Source: Christiangramia echinicola DSM 19838 (GTDB lineage Bacteria > Bacteroidota > Bacteroidia > Flavobacteriales > Flavobacteriaceae). Taken from it: a stretch of DNA of 64,000 nucleotides. The position numbers and the translations under genes are program-made. Location of the stretch: assembly GCF_000423065.1 (NCBI RefSeq), contig NZ_AUHG01000018.1, positions 62,001 to 126,000 on the forward strand, written 5' to 3'. Below the pieces are notes generated by a model. That model was not told the origin of the DNA. It was given only the letters and a program-made list of their open reading frames with translations, and searched no databases. Below, one piece after another: positions 43,242-52,216 of this stretch. Numbering within the stretch: the stretch's first letter is position 1; each line of letters begins with the position of its first letter.

Positions 43242-44522
43242 CTAATTATTTTTATAGACTTTTCCTTCTTTCATCACAAATTTCACGTCTTCCAGCGTTT
43301 TTATATTCCGAGTAGGATCTTCATCTACAGCTATGATATCCGCATAAAAACCTTTTGCAAGCTGGCCGCTTTCCTTTTCCATTTTCAGGATTTTAGCAGG
43401 CACAATCGTTGCTACCTGAATTGCTTCCATTTCAGGCATTCCGGCTTCAACCATAAATCCAAATTCTTTTGCATTGTCTCCATGTTTAAAAACCCCTGCG
43501 TCTGTTCCAAAAGCAATAGGCACTCCCCTTTTATAGGCTTTAGCAAAGGTATTCTGAATCTTTGGTCCTATTTCCCTGGCCTTAGGCACTACCAGTTCCG
43601 GATAATAGTTTTCGATCTCTGCTTTTTCCGTTACTTCTTTTCCGGCGGTAATAGTAGGAACAAGATACGCTCCATATTCCTTCATTATATCCATAGTTTC
43701 TTCGCTCATTAAGGTTCCATGTTCAATAGTCGTCACCCCAGCTTTCACCGCTCTCTGCATTCCTTCATCCCCGTGAGCATGGGCTGCAACGTGAAAGCCA
43801 TAATCCCTGGCAGTCTTTACGATCTCTTCAATTTCTTCAGTAAAAAATTGAGGATTAGAACTACTTTTCGCCACACTTAAAACGCCACCTGTAGCAGTGA
43901 TCTTAATGAGGTCTGCTCCATTCTTATAACGTTGTCTAACTGCTTTCCTGGCATCTTCAACCGAGTTTACCACTCCATCTTTTGGCCCGGGATCTCCAGT
44001 TAAAGCAGTATTCATTCCATTAGTAGGATCTGCATGACCTCCCGTTGTAGCTAAAGATTTACCCGCAGTAAATATTCTAGGGCCCGCAACTTTACCACTA
44101 TTGATAGCCTTTCGCAATGCAATATTAACCCCTGAACCGCCGAGATCTCTCACGGTAGTAAAACCAGCCATAAGAGTTTTTTCAGCAAACCCAATAGAAC
44201 TAAAAGCATCATCTGCCGGGTTATTTGTAAACCGCTGAAGGTATTTTGACGGATTAGTCTCGTTTTCCAGATGCACATGCATATCTGTAAACCCGGGAAG
44301 TACTGTTTTAGTTTTAAGATCTATCAAAGAATCCTGTTCCGAAGCCGGATCGATAAATCCTTTTTCAACACTTTTTATCTTTTGTCCTGATACAATTATA
44401 GTTTGATCATTTAAGACCTTACCGTTTTTGGTATCTACTAATTTACCTGCATGAATATAAATATCCTGGGCCATAATATTAGAAGTAATAAAAATGGCTA
44501 CTAAAATTGTAATCAGTTTCAT
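43242..44522 (-). CDS. Exported amidohydrolase (prolidase/imidazolonepropionase-like)
   Basis: 426 residues with signal peptide MKLITILVAIFITSNIMAQ. Metal sites of the amidohydrolase superfamily: LPGFTDMHVHLE, KITATGGVLSV, HVAAHAHGDEGM, TIEHGTLM and AFGTDAGVF. This subgroup includes Xaa-Pro dipeptidases and related exported hydrolases; the substrate is uncertain. It begins 4 nt after the DegT aminotransferase gene, so the two share a message although they act in different compartments. Confidence 0.9.
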   Translation of the reverse strand: MKLITILVAIFITSNIMAQDIYIHAGKLVDTKNGKVLNDQTIIVSGQKIKSVEKGFIDPASEQDSLIDLKTKTVLPGFTDMHVHLENETNPSKYLQRFTNNPADDAFSSIGFAEKTLMAGFTTVRDLGGSGVNIALRKAINSGKVAGPRIFTAGKSLATTGGHADPTNGMNTALTGDPGPKDGVVNSVEDARKAVRQRYKNGADLIKITATGGVLSVAKSSSNPQFFTEEIEEIVKTARDYGFHVAAHAHGDEGMQRAVKAGVTTIEHGTLMSEETMDIMKEYGAYLVPTITAGKEVTEKAEIENYYPELVVPKAREIGPKIQNTFAKAYKRGVPIAFGTDAGVFKHGDNAKEFGFMVEAGMPEMEAIQVATIVPAKILKMEKESGQLAKGFYADIIAVDEDPTRNIKTLEDVKFVMKEGKVYKNN

Positions 44523-44526
44523 GATG

Positions 44527-45660
44527 TTATTTATTTAGAAAGTCTATAATAGTTTTTGAGATATGCTGGATCTGGTCATCTTCCAATTCAGTATGCATTG
44601 GCAGGGAGATCACTTCTTTAACCAGTTGATTGGTCACCGTAAAGTTCTTCTCGTCATACCTTTCGTCTACATAAGCTTTTTGAAGATGTAGCGGAATTGG
44701 ATAATAAACTCCAAACGGAATCCCTTTTTCCTGTAAATGTTTTGCCAGGGCATCTCTTTTCCCATTACCAATCTTTAATGTGTATTGATGATAAACATGG
44801 GTGTCACAATCACCTCTTCTCACCGGAGTCACAATATGTTCATTATCAGCAAAGGCAGTGGAATATTGTAAAGCAGCTTCTTTTCTTGCTTCATTATAAA
44901 TATCCAGATTTTTAAGCTTAGCTCTGAGTACGGCTGCCTGGAAACTATCCAGTCTGGAATTAACTCCTACCACATCATGATGATAACGTTCATACATCCC
45001 ATGATTTACAATCCCCCGGATAGTATGGGCCAGTTCATCATTGTTGGTAAAGATCGCTCCACCATCACCATAACAACCTAAATTTTTAGAAGGGAAGAAA
45101 GAAGTAGCCGCTACATCACCAATAGTTCCGGCTTTTTTTATCTCACCGGTTTTAGAATGAAAATCGGCTCCAATAGCCTGCGCATTGTCCTCGATCACAT
45201 ATAGGTTATGCTCTTTTGCAATCTCCATAATCGCATCCATATCGGCCGTCTGCCCAAATAGATGAACAGGCACAATTGCTTTAGTATTTGGCGTAATAGC
45301 CTTTTTTATTTCTTCTGGATCTATATTAAAAGTTTCCGGATCTACGTCAACAAGAACAGGGGTTAACTGAAGTAATGCGATCACCTCCACCGTCGCAGCG
45401 AACGTAAAATCTGCAGTAATAACTTCATCACCTGGTTTTAAGCCCAACCCCATCATTGCAATTTGCAGAGCATCGGTTCCATTAGCACATGGGATGACGT
45501 GTTTTACATCCAGATACTCTTCTAATTCCTTTTGAAATGCATGAACATGAGGCCCATTAATAAAGGAAGTTTCCTCTAATATTTCCTGCATTCCTTTATT
45601 TACTTCTTCTTTTATACCTTCGTATTGACCTTTAAGGTCAACCATTTGAATCTTTTTCAT
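44527..45660 (-). CDS. DegT/DnrJ/EryC1/StrS-type sugar aminotransferase
   Basis: 377 residues. PLP sites: ANGTDALQIAMMGLGL, EDNAQAIGA, and Lys in FFPSKNLGCYGDGGA. The family makes amino sugars for lipopolysaccharide or other glycans. The divergent gene is waaA (Kdo transferase), which supports a cell-envelope role. It has a good promoter at 45682-45712. Confidence 0.92.
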   Translation of the reverse strand: MKKIQMVDLKGQYEGIKEEVNKGMQEILEETSFINGPHVHAFQKELEEYLDVKHVIPCANGTDALQIAMMGLGLKPGDEVITADFTFAATVEVIALLQLTPVLVDVDPETFNIDPEEIKKAITPNTKAIVPVHLFGQTADMDAIMEIAKEHNLYVIEDNAQAIGADFHSKTGEIKKAGTIGDVAATSFFPSKNLGCYGDGGAIFTNNDELAHTIRGIVNHGMYERYHHDVVGVNSRLDSFQAAVLRAKLKNLDIYNEARKEAALQYSTAFADNEHIVTPVRRGDCDTHVYHQYTLKIGNGKRDALAKHLQEKGIPFGVYYPIPLHLQKAYVDERYDEKNFTVTNQLVKEVISLPMHTELEDDQIQHISKTIIDFLNK

Positions 45661-45681
45661 CTACAATATTTTTCAGGTTTA

Positions 45682-45712
45682 CGAAAATACGAAATATAGG
45701 TCCTACTGGCAA
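45682..45712 (-). promoter_or_regulatory. Promoter of the DegT aminotransferase operon
   Basis: Minus strand TTG (45712-45710), 20-nt spacer, TATTTTCG (45689-45682), one mismatch from TAnnTTTG. The start codon is 21 nt downstream. Confidence 0.5.
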
Positions 45713-45758
45713 TCCAATTATTGGGAAAGGCCTATTTTAGCAATCTCAAGTTTTAAGT

Positions 45759-46982
45759 GTGCATAGAATTTACAACGTATTAGTAAAACTAAGTGGAACT
45801 GTTCTTAAAGCGGCAGGAAAATTCAGTCCTAAATTGAAAGATTTTACTGAAGGCAGAGAAGATCTATTTTCACGACTAGAAAAGAAAATAGACCCTAATG
45901 AAGATCATATTTGGATACATGCTGCCTCTCTGGGAGAATTTGAAATGGCCGTACCCGTATTAAAACTGCTGAAGGAAAAATATCCTGAGAAAAAAACGGT
46001 GGTTAGTTTCTTCTCACCTTCCGGATACAACAATAAAAAGCAACACTCATTGGTAGATCATTTTACATATCTACCACTGGACACTCCAGATAATGCTAAA
46101 AGGTTTCTGGATATTATTCAGCCGAAAATGGCCTTTTTCATCAAGTATGATTTCTGGCCTAACCTTCTAAAAGAACTGAAGAGACGACAAATTAGAACAT
46201 TTCTTGCTTCCGGAGTTTTTAGAAAAGACCAGGCATTTTTCAAAGCTTACGGAAAATGGATGATCAAGTCTTTAAAGGCATTTGATCATTTCTTTGTTCA
46301 GAATAAAGAATCTCAGGAATTACTATACTCTATAGGTTTTAAGAATGTTACAGTTAGTGGTGATACAAGATTTGACCGGGTAGCGGCGCAATTAGAAGCA
46401 GACAACCATATTGACTTCATTGAAGAGTTCAAACAGGATAAAATGTTGGTGGTTTGCGGAAGTACCTGGCCGGAAGACGATGAATTAATCCTGAAATTCC
46501 TTAACAGTTCAGTAAATATAAAATTCATCATAGCTCCTCATGAGATCAAAGCTGAAAAGATCCAGAAACTAGAAAAACGCATAAATATTCCAACCATTAA
46601 ATATTCTGAAAAAGAAGGCAAGGATTTGAGCCACTATTCCGTATTAATCCTGGATACTATAGGATTACTGGGAAGAGCGTATAGCTATGCTGATATTGCT
46701 TATGTGGGTGGAGCTGCCGGAAATACAGGACTTCATAATATTTTAGAACCCGCGACTTTTGGAATACCTATAATCATAGGCGAAAATTTCAGTAAATTTC
46801 CTGAAGCAGAGCGTTTAAGACAGCTAGCAGGCTTGTTTTCTGTTAAAAATTCGGAAGAATTTTCAGCAATATTAACCAAATTATATACGAATTTAGAATT
46901 CAGAGAAAAGACCGGAATGATAGCAGGGCACTTTATTAACAGTAATACCGGAGCGATTAGAGCACTCGAAGAACACCTTTAA
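45759..46982 (+). CDS. waaA: 3-deoxy-D-manno-octulosonic acid (Kdo) transferase
   Basis: 407 residues, GT30 family. Adds Kdo to lipid A at the inner membrane. Seen: hydrophobic N-terminus, WIHAASLGEFEMAVPVLKLL, DFWPNLLKELKRR, FFVQNKESQELL, GDTRFDRV, GSTWPEDDELI, YVGGAAGNTGLHNILEPATFGIP. The start is GTG at 45759; no in-frame ATG lies near the expected N-terminus. Confidence 0.95.
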   Translation: MHRIYNVLVKLSGTVLKAAGKFSPKLKDFTEGREDLFSRLEKKIDPNEDHIWIHAASLGEFEMAVPVLKLLKEKYPEKKTVVSFFSPSGYNNKKQHSLVDHFTYLPLDTPDNAKRFLDIIQPKMAFFIKYDFWPNLLKELKRRQIRTFLASGVFRKDQAFFKAYGKWMIKSLKAFDHFFVQNKESQELLYSIGFKNVTVSGDTRFDRVAAQLEADNHIDFIEEFKQDKMLVVCGSTWPEDDELILKFLNSSVNIKFIIAPHEIKAEKIQKLEKRINIPTIKYSEKEGKDLSHYSVLILDTIGLLGRAYSYADIAYVGGAAGNTGLHNILEPATFGIPIIIGENFSKFPEAERLRQLAGLFSVKNSEEFSAILTKLYTNLEFREKTGMIAGHFINSNTGAIRALEEHL

Positions 46983-47092
46983 ACCGGGATTCCTTTAATC
47001 TTAACACTCTTTGCTAAAAAACCTTAAAATTAAAACGTAGAATCGGTTTTAATTGTAATTTCGAGGTATATAACCAAATAAACTATTGAACA

Positions 47093-47332
47093 ATGAAACG
47101 TTTATCAATCCTGGCCGGTGGCCTGTTAATGTTCTCTGTAGTATTAACTTCATGTAGAGACACAGCTGAAAAGGAGACCATTGTGAGGGAGGTTGAAGTA
47201 GAGAAAGAAGTTAAAACTCCAGAGGAAGTTGAAGAAAAAGAAGGTATCCTGGAAAGAACTGCTAAAGAAGTAGATAAAGAAGTGAATAAAGAGATCGATG
47301 AAGAAATCGATAAAATAGGTGATGATAACTAG
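47093..47332 (+). CDS. Small lipoprotein, charged coiled-coil type
   Basis: 79 residues. The lipobox is LTSC (Cys about 21) after a hydrophobic signal. The rest is nearly all Glu, Lys, Val and Asp in heptad-like runs (VREVEVEKEVKTPEEVEEKE). It is related to the next gene: both have TSCRDTA after the signal. No known domain; probably anchored in a membrane facing the periplasm. Confidence 0.8.
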   Translation: MKRLSILAGGLLMFSVVLTSCRDTAEKETIVREVEVEKEVKTPEEVEEKEGILERTAKEVDKEVNKEIDEEIDKIGDDN

Positions 47333-47410
47333 ATTCATATATTAAACTATATTGAACTCAGATGATCATTACTATTTAAAAGTTAAACCAAATCCAAAAA
47401 TTATAATAAG

Positions 47411-47710
47411 ATGAAAAAACCAATTGTAATGTTTGCTTTAATGCTATCTATGGGAGTATTTTTTACCTCATGTAGAGATACAGCAAAAGAGAATGAAACA
47501 GACGACATGGAAATGTCTGATGATATGGACGACGTATCAGACGATATGGATGACATGAATGATGACAACAACAGTGTTGGTAACGACATTGAGCAGGCTG
47601 CAGATGATGCCGGTGATGCGGTTGAAAATGCTGCTAATGAAACCGGTGATGCGGTTGAAAATGCTGCCAACGAAGTTGAAGATGAAGTCGAAAATAATGA
47701 CGACTATTAA
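47411..47710 (+). CDS. Small lipoprotein, acidic with internal repeat
   Basis: 99 residues. Signal and lipobox FFTSC, then TSCRDTAKENE shared with the previous protein. The mature part is very acidic (Met/Asp-rich SDDMDDVSDDMDDM). It ends with two copies of the ten-residue unit GDAVENAANE, whose DNA copies are also nearly identical, suggesting a recent duplication. Function unknown. Paralogue of the 79-residue protein, 78 nt downstream. Confidence 0.8.
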   Translation: MKKPIVMFALMLSMGVFFTSCRDTAKENETDDMEMSDDMDDVSDDMDDMNDDNNSVGNDIEQAADDAGDAVENAANETGDAVENAANEVEDEVENNDDY

Positions 47711-47733
47711 ACTTCTTAATTGAAATTTTTATT

Positions 47734-47762
47734 AAACCCTTTCTTTCCGGAAAGGGTTTTTT
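47734..47762. terminator. Bidirectional terminator between lipoprotein and S24 genes
   Basis: AAACCCTTTC (47734-47743) pairs with GAAAGGGTTT (47750-47759), 6-nt loop, T run. The S24 gene ends at 47761 on the other strand. Confidence 0.8.
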
Positions 47763-48528
47763 AGTTCTTAAAAGATTTCAATTCTCGTTTAAGTTCTTCC
47801 ATAGATTGTTGTAATTCCTGAAAAAGTCCACTATTAGATGGATTATCAAGATTGAAGGTAAGTTTGGAATTCACCTGCCAGATCTCCTGAATATCATGAA
47901 CATTTATTTCTAACGGTAAATATTCTTCATTCAAAGAGATAAGAAGGACTTTAGAAGGATCTGGCATCTTTTGCAATTTCTTGACCAGCACCGAATCATA
48001 CATTACTATTACATATACACGGTTATTACTGGCTTCTTCGATACTCGAAACGGCCTTTCCCATAACCCACTCCCCAGGACGATAATCTGGCAACATACTA
48101 TCTCCTTCGATCTGGAAACCGCGATAAGAAGCATTCCTGAATTCGGGCAATGGTATATCAAAAGCCGGAAGCTGATTGTACCATTCTACATCCTGAACAT
48201 TATGAGGATATCCGGCAGCAGCCTTTTGATTCACTAATACTATATTCTCATTATCTGAACTATCTACAGTGATTACTTTTGGGCTAACATCACCCTTAGA
48301 AATTTTAAGGTATTTCTGCCCACTTTCTCCAAAAAGCCACAAGGGATTGATCCCGAACTGTCGTAGCAGTTCTGCCACTATCTTTCCTGAAAGTTTGGTG
48401 CGCCCTCGCTCTATATCGGCTGTAGAATTCTTGATACCCAGTAAGGCTGCAAATTCAGTTTGAGTGTAGTTATTTTCTTCACGCACTTCTTTAAAGTGCT
48501 TAATTTCAATAGATCCAGGTGTGCCCAT
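47761..48528 (-). CDS. XRE-HTH/S24 peptidase repressor (LexA/CI-like)
   Basis: 255 residues: N-terminal helix-turn-helix (TQTEFAALLGIKNSTADIERGRTKLSG), a linker, then an S24 domain with the nucleophile Ser in GDSMLPDYRPGEWV and Lys in SVLVKKLQKM. Such proteins cut themselves on RecA-type DNA damage signals. No prophage genes lie nearby, so it may be a chromosomal damage-responsive repressor. A C-terminal helix (LQQSMEELKREL) may help it dimerise. Confidence 0.88.
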   Translation of the reverse strand: MGTPGSIEIKHFKEVREENNYTQTEFAALLGIKNSTADIERGRTKLSGKIVAELLRQFGINPLWLFGESGQKYLKISKGDVSPKVITVDSSDNENIVLVNQKAAAGYPHNVQDVEWYNQLPAFDIPLPEFRNASYRGFQIEGDSMLPDYRPGEWVMGKAVSSIEEASNNRVYVIVMYDSVLVKKLQKMPDPSKVLLISLNEEYLPLEINVHDIQEIWQVNSKLTFNLDNPSNSGLFQELQQSMEELKRELKSFKN

Positions 48529-48610
48529 AGTTGATAGATTAGGAATATTTCCAAAATTTACTCAAAAATATTGGATTTAATCCTATTTAACCAAAAAAGC
48601 TGATAAAATT

Positions 48611-50599
48611 TTAAATATTACTATATCTATCTTTAAATCCCAACAAGCGTAAAGCATTAAGCACAACTACGATCGTAGAACCTTCATGGAAAACTACAGC
48701 AATACCAATATTGGCCCATCCAAAGATCGTAGCTGGTAAAAGCAAGGCTACAACTCCCAGACTAATCCAAAGATTTTGTTTTACGATCTGCTGTGATTTA
48801 CGACTCAAAGCAATAGCAAACGGTAGAATCTCCAGTTTATCGGCCATTAAGGCAATATCTGCTGTTTCTAATGCAACGTCGCTTCCAGCCGCCCCCATGG
48901 CAATTCCAACGGTGCTATTTGCCATAGCCGGAGCATCATTTACTCCATCCCCTACCATAGCAATCTTATTCTCTTCTTTTTTAAGCTGAATAATTCGCTC
49001 TACCTTTTCTTCTGGCAATAAGCTGCCATAGGCATGGGTAAGGCCAATTTCAGAAGCGACCGCATTGGCAACTTCCTGGTTGTCCCCGGTTAACATGATC
49101 ATTTTTCTAATCCCGATCTTCTTAAGCTTAGCCAATGTAGATTCAGCAGCTTTTCTAGGTGTATCCATGAGACCAATGATTCCGCTAAATTCATTCTCAT
49201 TCTGAACTAACATTACCGTTTTTCCTTCTCTCTCCAGTTTCTGCACTTTTTCTTTCACTCCGGTTGGTACTCCACCTACATCCTCATAGAGTTCTATATT
49301 CCCAATTCTGATCATTTCTCCTTCAACCTTACCCTTAATACCTTTTCCCTGGATGGCCTCAGTATTTGAAGCTGTGGAAATTCCATTTAATTTATTCATC
49401 CGTAATTTACCATCACGTACTACTGCTTTGGCTAATGGATGATTACTGGAACTTTCAATCGCAATAACTTTTCTTAAAAACTCATCATTAGATAGACCAT
49501 TTAGCAGAATCACGTCTGTAAGTTTTGGTTTTCCTTCGGTAAGTGTTCCCGTTTTGTCAAAAGCCAGAGCTCTTAAGGTACCCAGATCTTCTAATGGCTT
49601 CCCTCCTTTAATAAGAACTCCACCTTTAGCCGCGCGGGCAATACCACTTAAAACTGCTGAAGGCGTAGAAATAGCCAGGGCACAGGGACTTGCAGCAACC
49701 AGCGCAGCCATGGACCTATAAAAACTATCCTGCCAGGATTCATCAACCACCAGGAAGGCAAAATTGAGTAGTATTATCAAGATTAAAACGGCAGGAACAT
49801 AATATTTTTCGAATTTATCTGTAAGCAACTGAGTAGGCGATTTCTTTTCCTGTGCCTCTCTAACCATCGTTATTAACCTGTTTAAAGTAGAATCCTGAGA
49901 CTTCTTTAAAACTTTTACCTCGATGCTATTATCTCCATTAATTGTTCCTGAATAAACCCTGCTTTTCGCCGGAATCTCATCTGGTGAGCTATATTCTTTA
50001 TCAGGATCTTCTACCGGAACTTTATCTACTGGAATACTTTCCCCTGTAATTGGTGCCTGATTGATACTGGATCTTCCACTAATTAGAACTCCATCGGCAC
50101 TAACCGTTGAATTTGGTCTTATTTTAATAATATCTCCAGGACTAAGATCTGTGATACTAACTTCCACATACTCTTCTCCTTCTTTTCTAAAGGCAATTTT
50201 AGGGGATAATTTAGTAAGAGATTCTATCGATTTTGTAGCTTTTTCCATGGCCAGATGTTCCAGGGCATGTCCCAGACTAAAAAGGAATAATAGCAGGGCA
50301 CCTTCAGCCCATTTATCAAGGAGTGCTGCACCTATAGCCGCCACCAGCATTAGAAAGTCTATCTCAAACCGACCATGCGAAATTTCTTCAATTGCTTCTT
50401 TCAAGGTATAATAACCACCAAAACCATAAGAAATCAAATATGGAACGAGTATATAAATGAAGGAAAATCCGCTGAATTTATCGAGTAGAAATCCTATTAG
50501 CAGAAAGGCTCCACTTAAAACAGCAAAGATCAATTCAGTTCTCTCTCCAAAAATACCATCGTTATGAGGTTTGCAACAACCGTGATTATGGTTAGACAT
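48611..50599 (-). CDS. Heavy-metal P-type ATPase (Zn/Cd/Co type)
   Basis: 662 residues. A His/Cys-rich start (MSNHNHGCCKPHND) replaces a full metal-binding domain. The ion path motif is SPCALAISTPSAV. The phosphorylation site is DKTGTLTEGKP, the HP motif is SSNHPLAKAV, and the hinge is GDGVNDAPAMANSTVGIAMG. The SPC motif and length fit Zn/Cd exporters (ZntA/CadA). It is the third gene after a Fur-type regulator and DUF3703, so it is probably controlled by metal. Confidence 0.93.
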   Translation of the reverse strand: MSNHNHGCCKPHNDGIFGERTELIFAVLSGAFLLIGFLLDKFSGFSFIYILVPYLISYGFGGYYTLKEAIEEISHGRFEIDFLMLVAAIGAALLDKWAEGALLLFLFSLGHALEHLAMEKATKSIESLTKLSPKIAFRKEGEEYVEVSITDLSPGDIIKIRPNSTVSADGVLISGRSSINQAPITGESIPVDKVPVEDPDKEYSSPDEIPAKSRVYSGTINGDNSIEVKVLKKSQDSTLNRLITMVREAQEKKSPTQLLTDKFEKYYVPAVLILIILLNFAFLVVDESWQDSFYRSMAALVAASPCALAISTPSAVLSGIARAAKGGVLIKGGKPLEDLGTLRALAFDKTGTLTEGKPKLTDVILLNGLSNDEFLRKVIAIESSSNHPLAKAVVRDGKLRMNKLNGISTASNTEAIQGKGIKGKVEGEMIRIGNIELYEDVGGVPTGVKEKVQKLEREGKTVMLVQNENEFSGIIGLMDTPRKAAESTLAKLKKIGIRKMIMLTGDNQEVANAVASEIGLTHAYGSLLPEEKVERIIQLKKEENKIAMVGDGVNDAPAMANSTVGIAMGAAGSDVALETADIALMADKLEILPFAIALSRKSQQIVKQNLWISLGVVALLLPATIFGWANIGIAVVFHEGSTIVVVLNALRLLGFKDRYSNI

Positions 50600-50616
50600 A
50601 AGGTTTACTTTTATGA

Positions 50617-50973
50617 TTATCCAGGATAGATTTTGAGATTGGATGGAATTTCCATTGGTTTTAAAGGAGATACATTTGAACCTCCGGTGTTTCCTACTGG
50701 GATTATCCCCACAAATGATTTAACACCTCCTACAAGCAATCTTGGTATCTGACCGAATATTTCTTTCAATTTTCTGGTCTTAAAACCAAATTTCAACATT
50801 AACCAATGTGATCTAGTATGCTCTAGTGGATAAGCCTGACCAAGTATATGGCTTCTTTCAAGTGAATTCCAGGCATTTCTAAAATCCCCACTTTGTAGAA
50901 ACTTCTTATATCGAAAGATCTCCAGACAATAATACTCTTTCAATGAAGAAGGCATAATAAAATTCATCATCAA
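50617..50973 (-). CDS. DUF3703 protein
   Basis: 118 residues: YYCLEIFRYKKFLQSGDFRNAWNSLERSHILGQ, HTRSHWLMLKFGFKTRKLKEIFGQI, GNTGGSNVSPLKPMEIP. The DUF3703 family recurs beside heavy-metal resistance genes. The start may be the first, second or third Met. The 17-nt gap to the P-type ATPase and 56-nt gap from the Fur-type gene point to one operon. Confidence 0.87.
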   Translation of the reverse strand: MMMNFIMPSSLKEYYCLEIFRYKKFLQSGDFRNAWNSLERSHILGQAYPLEHTRSHWLMLKFGFKTRKLKEIFGQIPRLLVGGVKSFVGIIPVGNTGGSNVSPLKPMEIPSNLKIYPG

Positions 50974-51029
50974 CTTATTTAATTCAGAAAACTAAGATAA
51001 GCTGAAAAACATGCAACTAAAGTGCATAA

Positions 51030-51446
51030 TTAAGTATTACTACATTTATCACAAATGCCTTTAATAACCAGATTCATATCCTTACTCACAAATCCTTTGG
51101 GCAAGCTAATATGTGGAATCTTATGATCTGTAAGGCATGTAGTTTCATTACATTTAGTACAGTGAAAATGAAGATGAAGATCCTGAGAATCGCCGACTTT
51201 AAGAGTATTCTCATCCAGGGCATATTTAGCAACGCCAGTCCCGTCGTCTATTTGATGTACAAGGCCTTTCTTTTCAAAAGTCTTAATTGTGCGATATAGA
51301 GTGGTACGTTCAGATTTATCGAAACCTGCTTCAATATCATTTAAGGTAACAGCAACATTCTTCTCGGTTAAAAACCTATACATTAAAAGTCTTATGGCCG
51401 TAGGCCTTATTTGATGTTTTTTTAGAACCAGCTCAATTTCTCCCAT
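51030..51446 (-). CDS. Fur-family metal regulator
   Basis: 138 residues: winged helix start (LKKHQIRPTAIRLLMYRFLTE), ERTTLYRTIKTFEKKGLVHQI, metal-binding histidines LHLHFHCTKC, and two structural CxxC pairs (CTKC, CDKC). It is a Fur/Zur-type repressor; given its operon with a Zn/Cd-type pump, zinc is a likely effector. A palindrome overlapping its own promoter suggests autoregulation. Confidence 0.9.
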   Translation of the reverse strand: MGEIELVLKKHQIRPTAIRLLMYRFLTEKNVAVTLNDIEAGFDKSERTTLYRTIKTFEKKGLVHQIDDGTGVAKYALDENTLKVGDSQDLHLHFHCTKCNETTCLTDHKIPHISLPKGFVSKDMNLVIKGICDKCSNT

Positions 51447-51461
51447 AATAAAAAGAAGTTA

Positions 51462-51478
51462 ATCAAATTTAGTTTGAT
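51462..51478 (-). promoter_or_regulatory. Fur-family gene promoter box within a palindrome, probable operator
   Basis: ATCAAA-TTTAG-TTTGAT is a 6-bp inverted repeat with 5-nt spacer. On the minus strand TAAATTTG (51471-51464), an exact -7 box, falls inside it, 18 nt before the start codon. A repressor bound here would block transcription of the metal operon. Confidence 0.5.
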
Positions 51479-51497
51479 CTATGCTTAAAACAGAAAA

Positions 51498-51517
51498 CCG
51501 TCACTAATAAGTAACGG
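51498..51517 (-). terminator. Terminator after the small Cys/His protein gene
   Basis: CCGTTAC/GTGACGG (minus strand) with a 6-nt loop and one G-U pair, followed by TTTTCTGTTTT. It lies 36 nt past the stop of the 65-residue ORF and supports it as a real gene. Confidence 0.6.
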
Positions 51518-51553
51518 TCTTGCTAGAATTTTCATCAAAAATTAAAGTATATT

Positions 51554-51751
51554 TTAATCAACGCAGCAATTACAAACTCTAACTTTTGTAAGCTGCAGTT
51601 TTTCCTTTGCTGTTGATATAGCCAGGCTACTATTCGGGAAGATGCCCAAATATATTCTAGTAAGAACATCTGGTAATTCCCTGCATTTTTCGGCATGAAC
51701 CCTTATGACACCTAGTGAATCTGGATTCTTACTGGAATAGTAATATTGCAT
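51554..51751 (-). CDS. Small conserved protein with Cys/His pattern
   Basis: About 65 residues from the ATG at 51751; a GTG at 51769 would add six. The pattern VHAEKCRELPD...RIYLGIFPNSSLAISTAKEKL...VCNCC resembles a small Bacteroidota family with His-x4-Cys, a Tyr-Leu-Gly strand and a terminal Cys pair, which I recall without a name. It may bind a metal. It is followed by a terminator and lies beside a metal operon. Confidence 0.55.
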   Translation of the reverse strand: MQYYYSSKNPDSLGVIRVHAEKCRELPDVLTRIYLGIFPNSSLAISTAKEKLQLTKVRVCNCCVD

Positions 51752-51874
51752 GCCGCAATTTATAGCCACCAGGAATCATATAGTATTCGGATTCGAAAAA
51801 GTTTTAATGTTTTTAGTTCAGGATTTAGAAATCATCCCCGAAGGTTTCAGCAAAACATTAGCCTGAATTCATTA

Positions 51875-52216
51875 TCAAATAGCTTTTAATTCTATAACCC
51901 AGAAACCAATGATCAAAAGAAGCGAGATAAACATTCCTCCAAAGATCATAAGCAATCCACGACTTTCAACTTTGATACTCTGAATCTCTTCTTCAAATAA
52001 CTGTTTTTCGGTATTCTCCAATCTTAAATAATTTTTCACTCCTAATTTTGAAGCTATTTTCCCTTTTGGGGTGAGACGTATTTCACCTCGTCTGGAAATT
52101 GTAATAAGTTCGTTTTCGCGTAGGGTATTAATAAAATTAATGGACGTATTCTGTCTAAGGTCAGACACCATCATACCCTCGTGAAAACCTGCTGCATTAT
52201 GTGCTTGTGCATCCAT
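51875..52216 (-). CDS. Small membrane protein with winged-helix-like N-terminus
   Basis: 113 residues. Residues 30-75 (NFINTLRENELITISRRGEI, then LTPKGKIASKLGVKNYL) read like the last helix and wing of a winged-helix domain. The C-terminus has one membrane span (LLMIFGGMFISLLLIIGFWVI). No named family recognised. Its promoter overlaps an inverted repeat, so it may regulate itself. The start ATG is at 52216. Confidence 0.65.
   Translation of the reverse strand: MDAQAHNAAGFHEGMMVSDLRQNTSINFINTLRENELITISRRGEIRLTPKGKIASKLGVKNYLRLENTEKQLFEEEIQSIKVESRGLLMIFGGMFISLLLIIGFWVIELKAI

Noticed and set aside
47761-48528. Prophage, on account of the S24 repressor
   Set aside because: No integrase, capsid, tail or lysis gene lies nearby; the neighbours are chromosomal lipoprotein and metal-pump genes.
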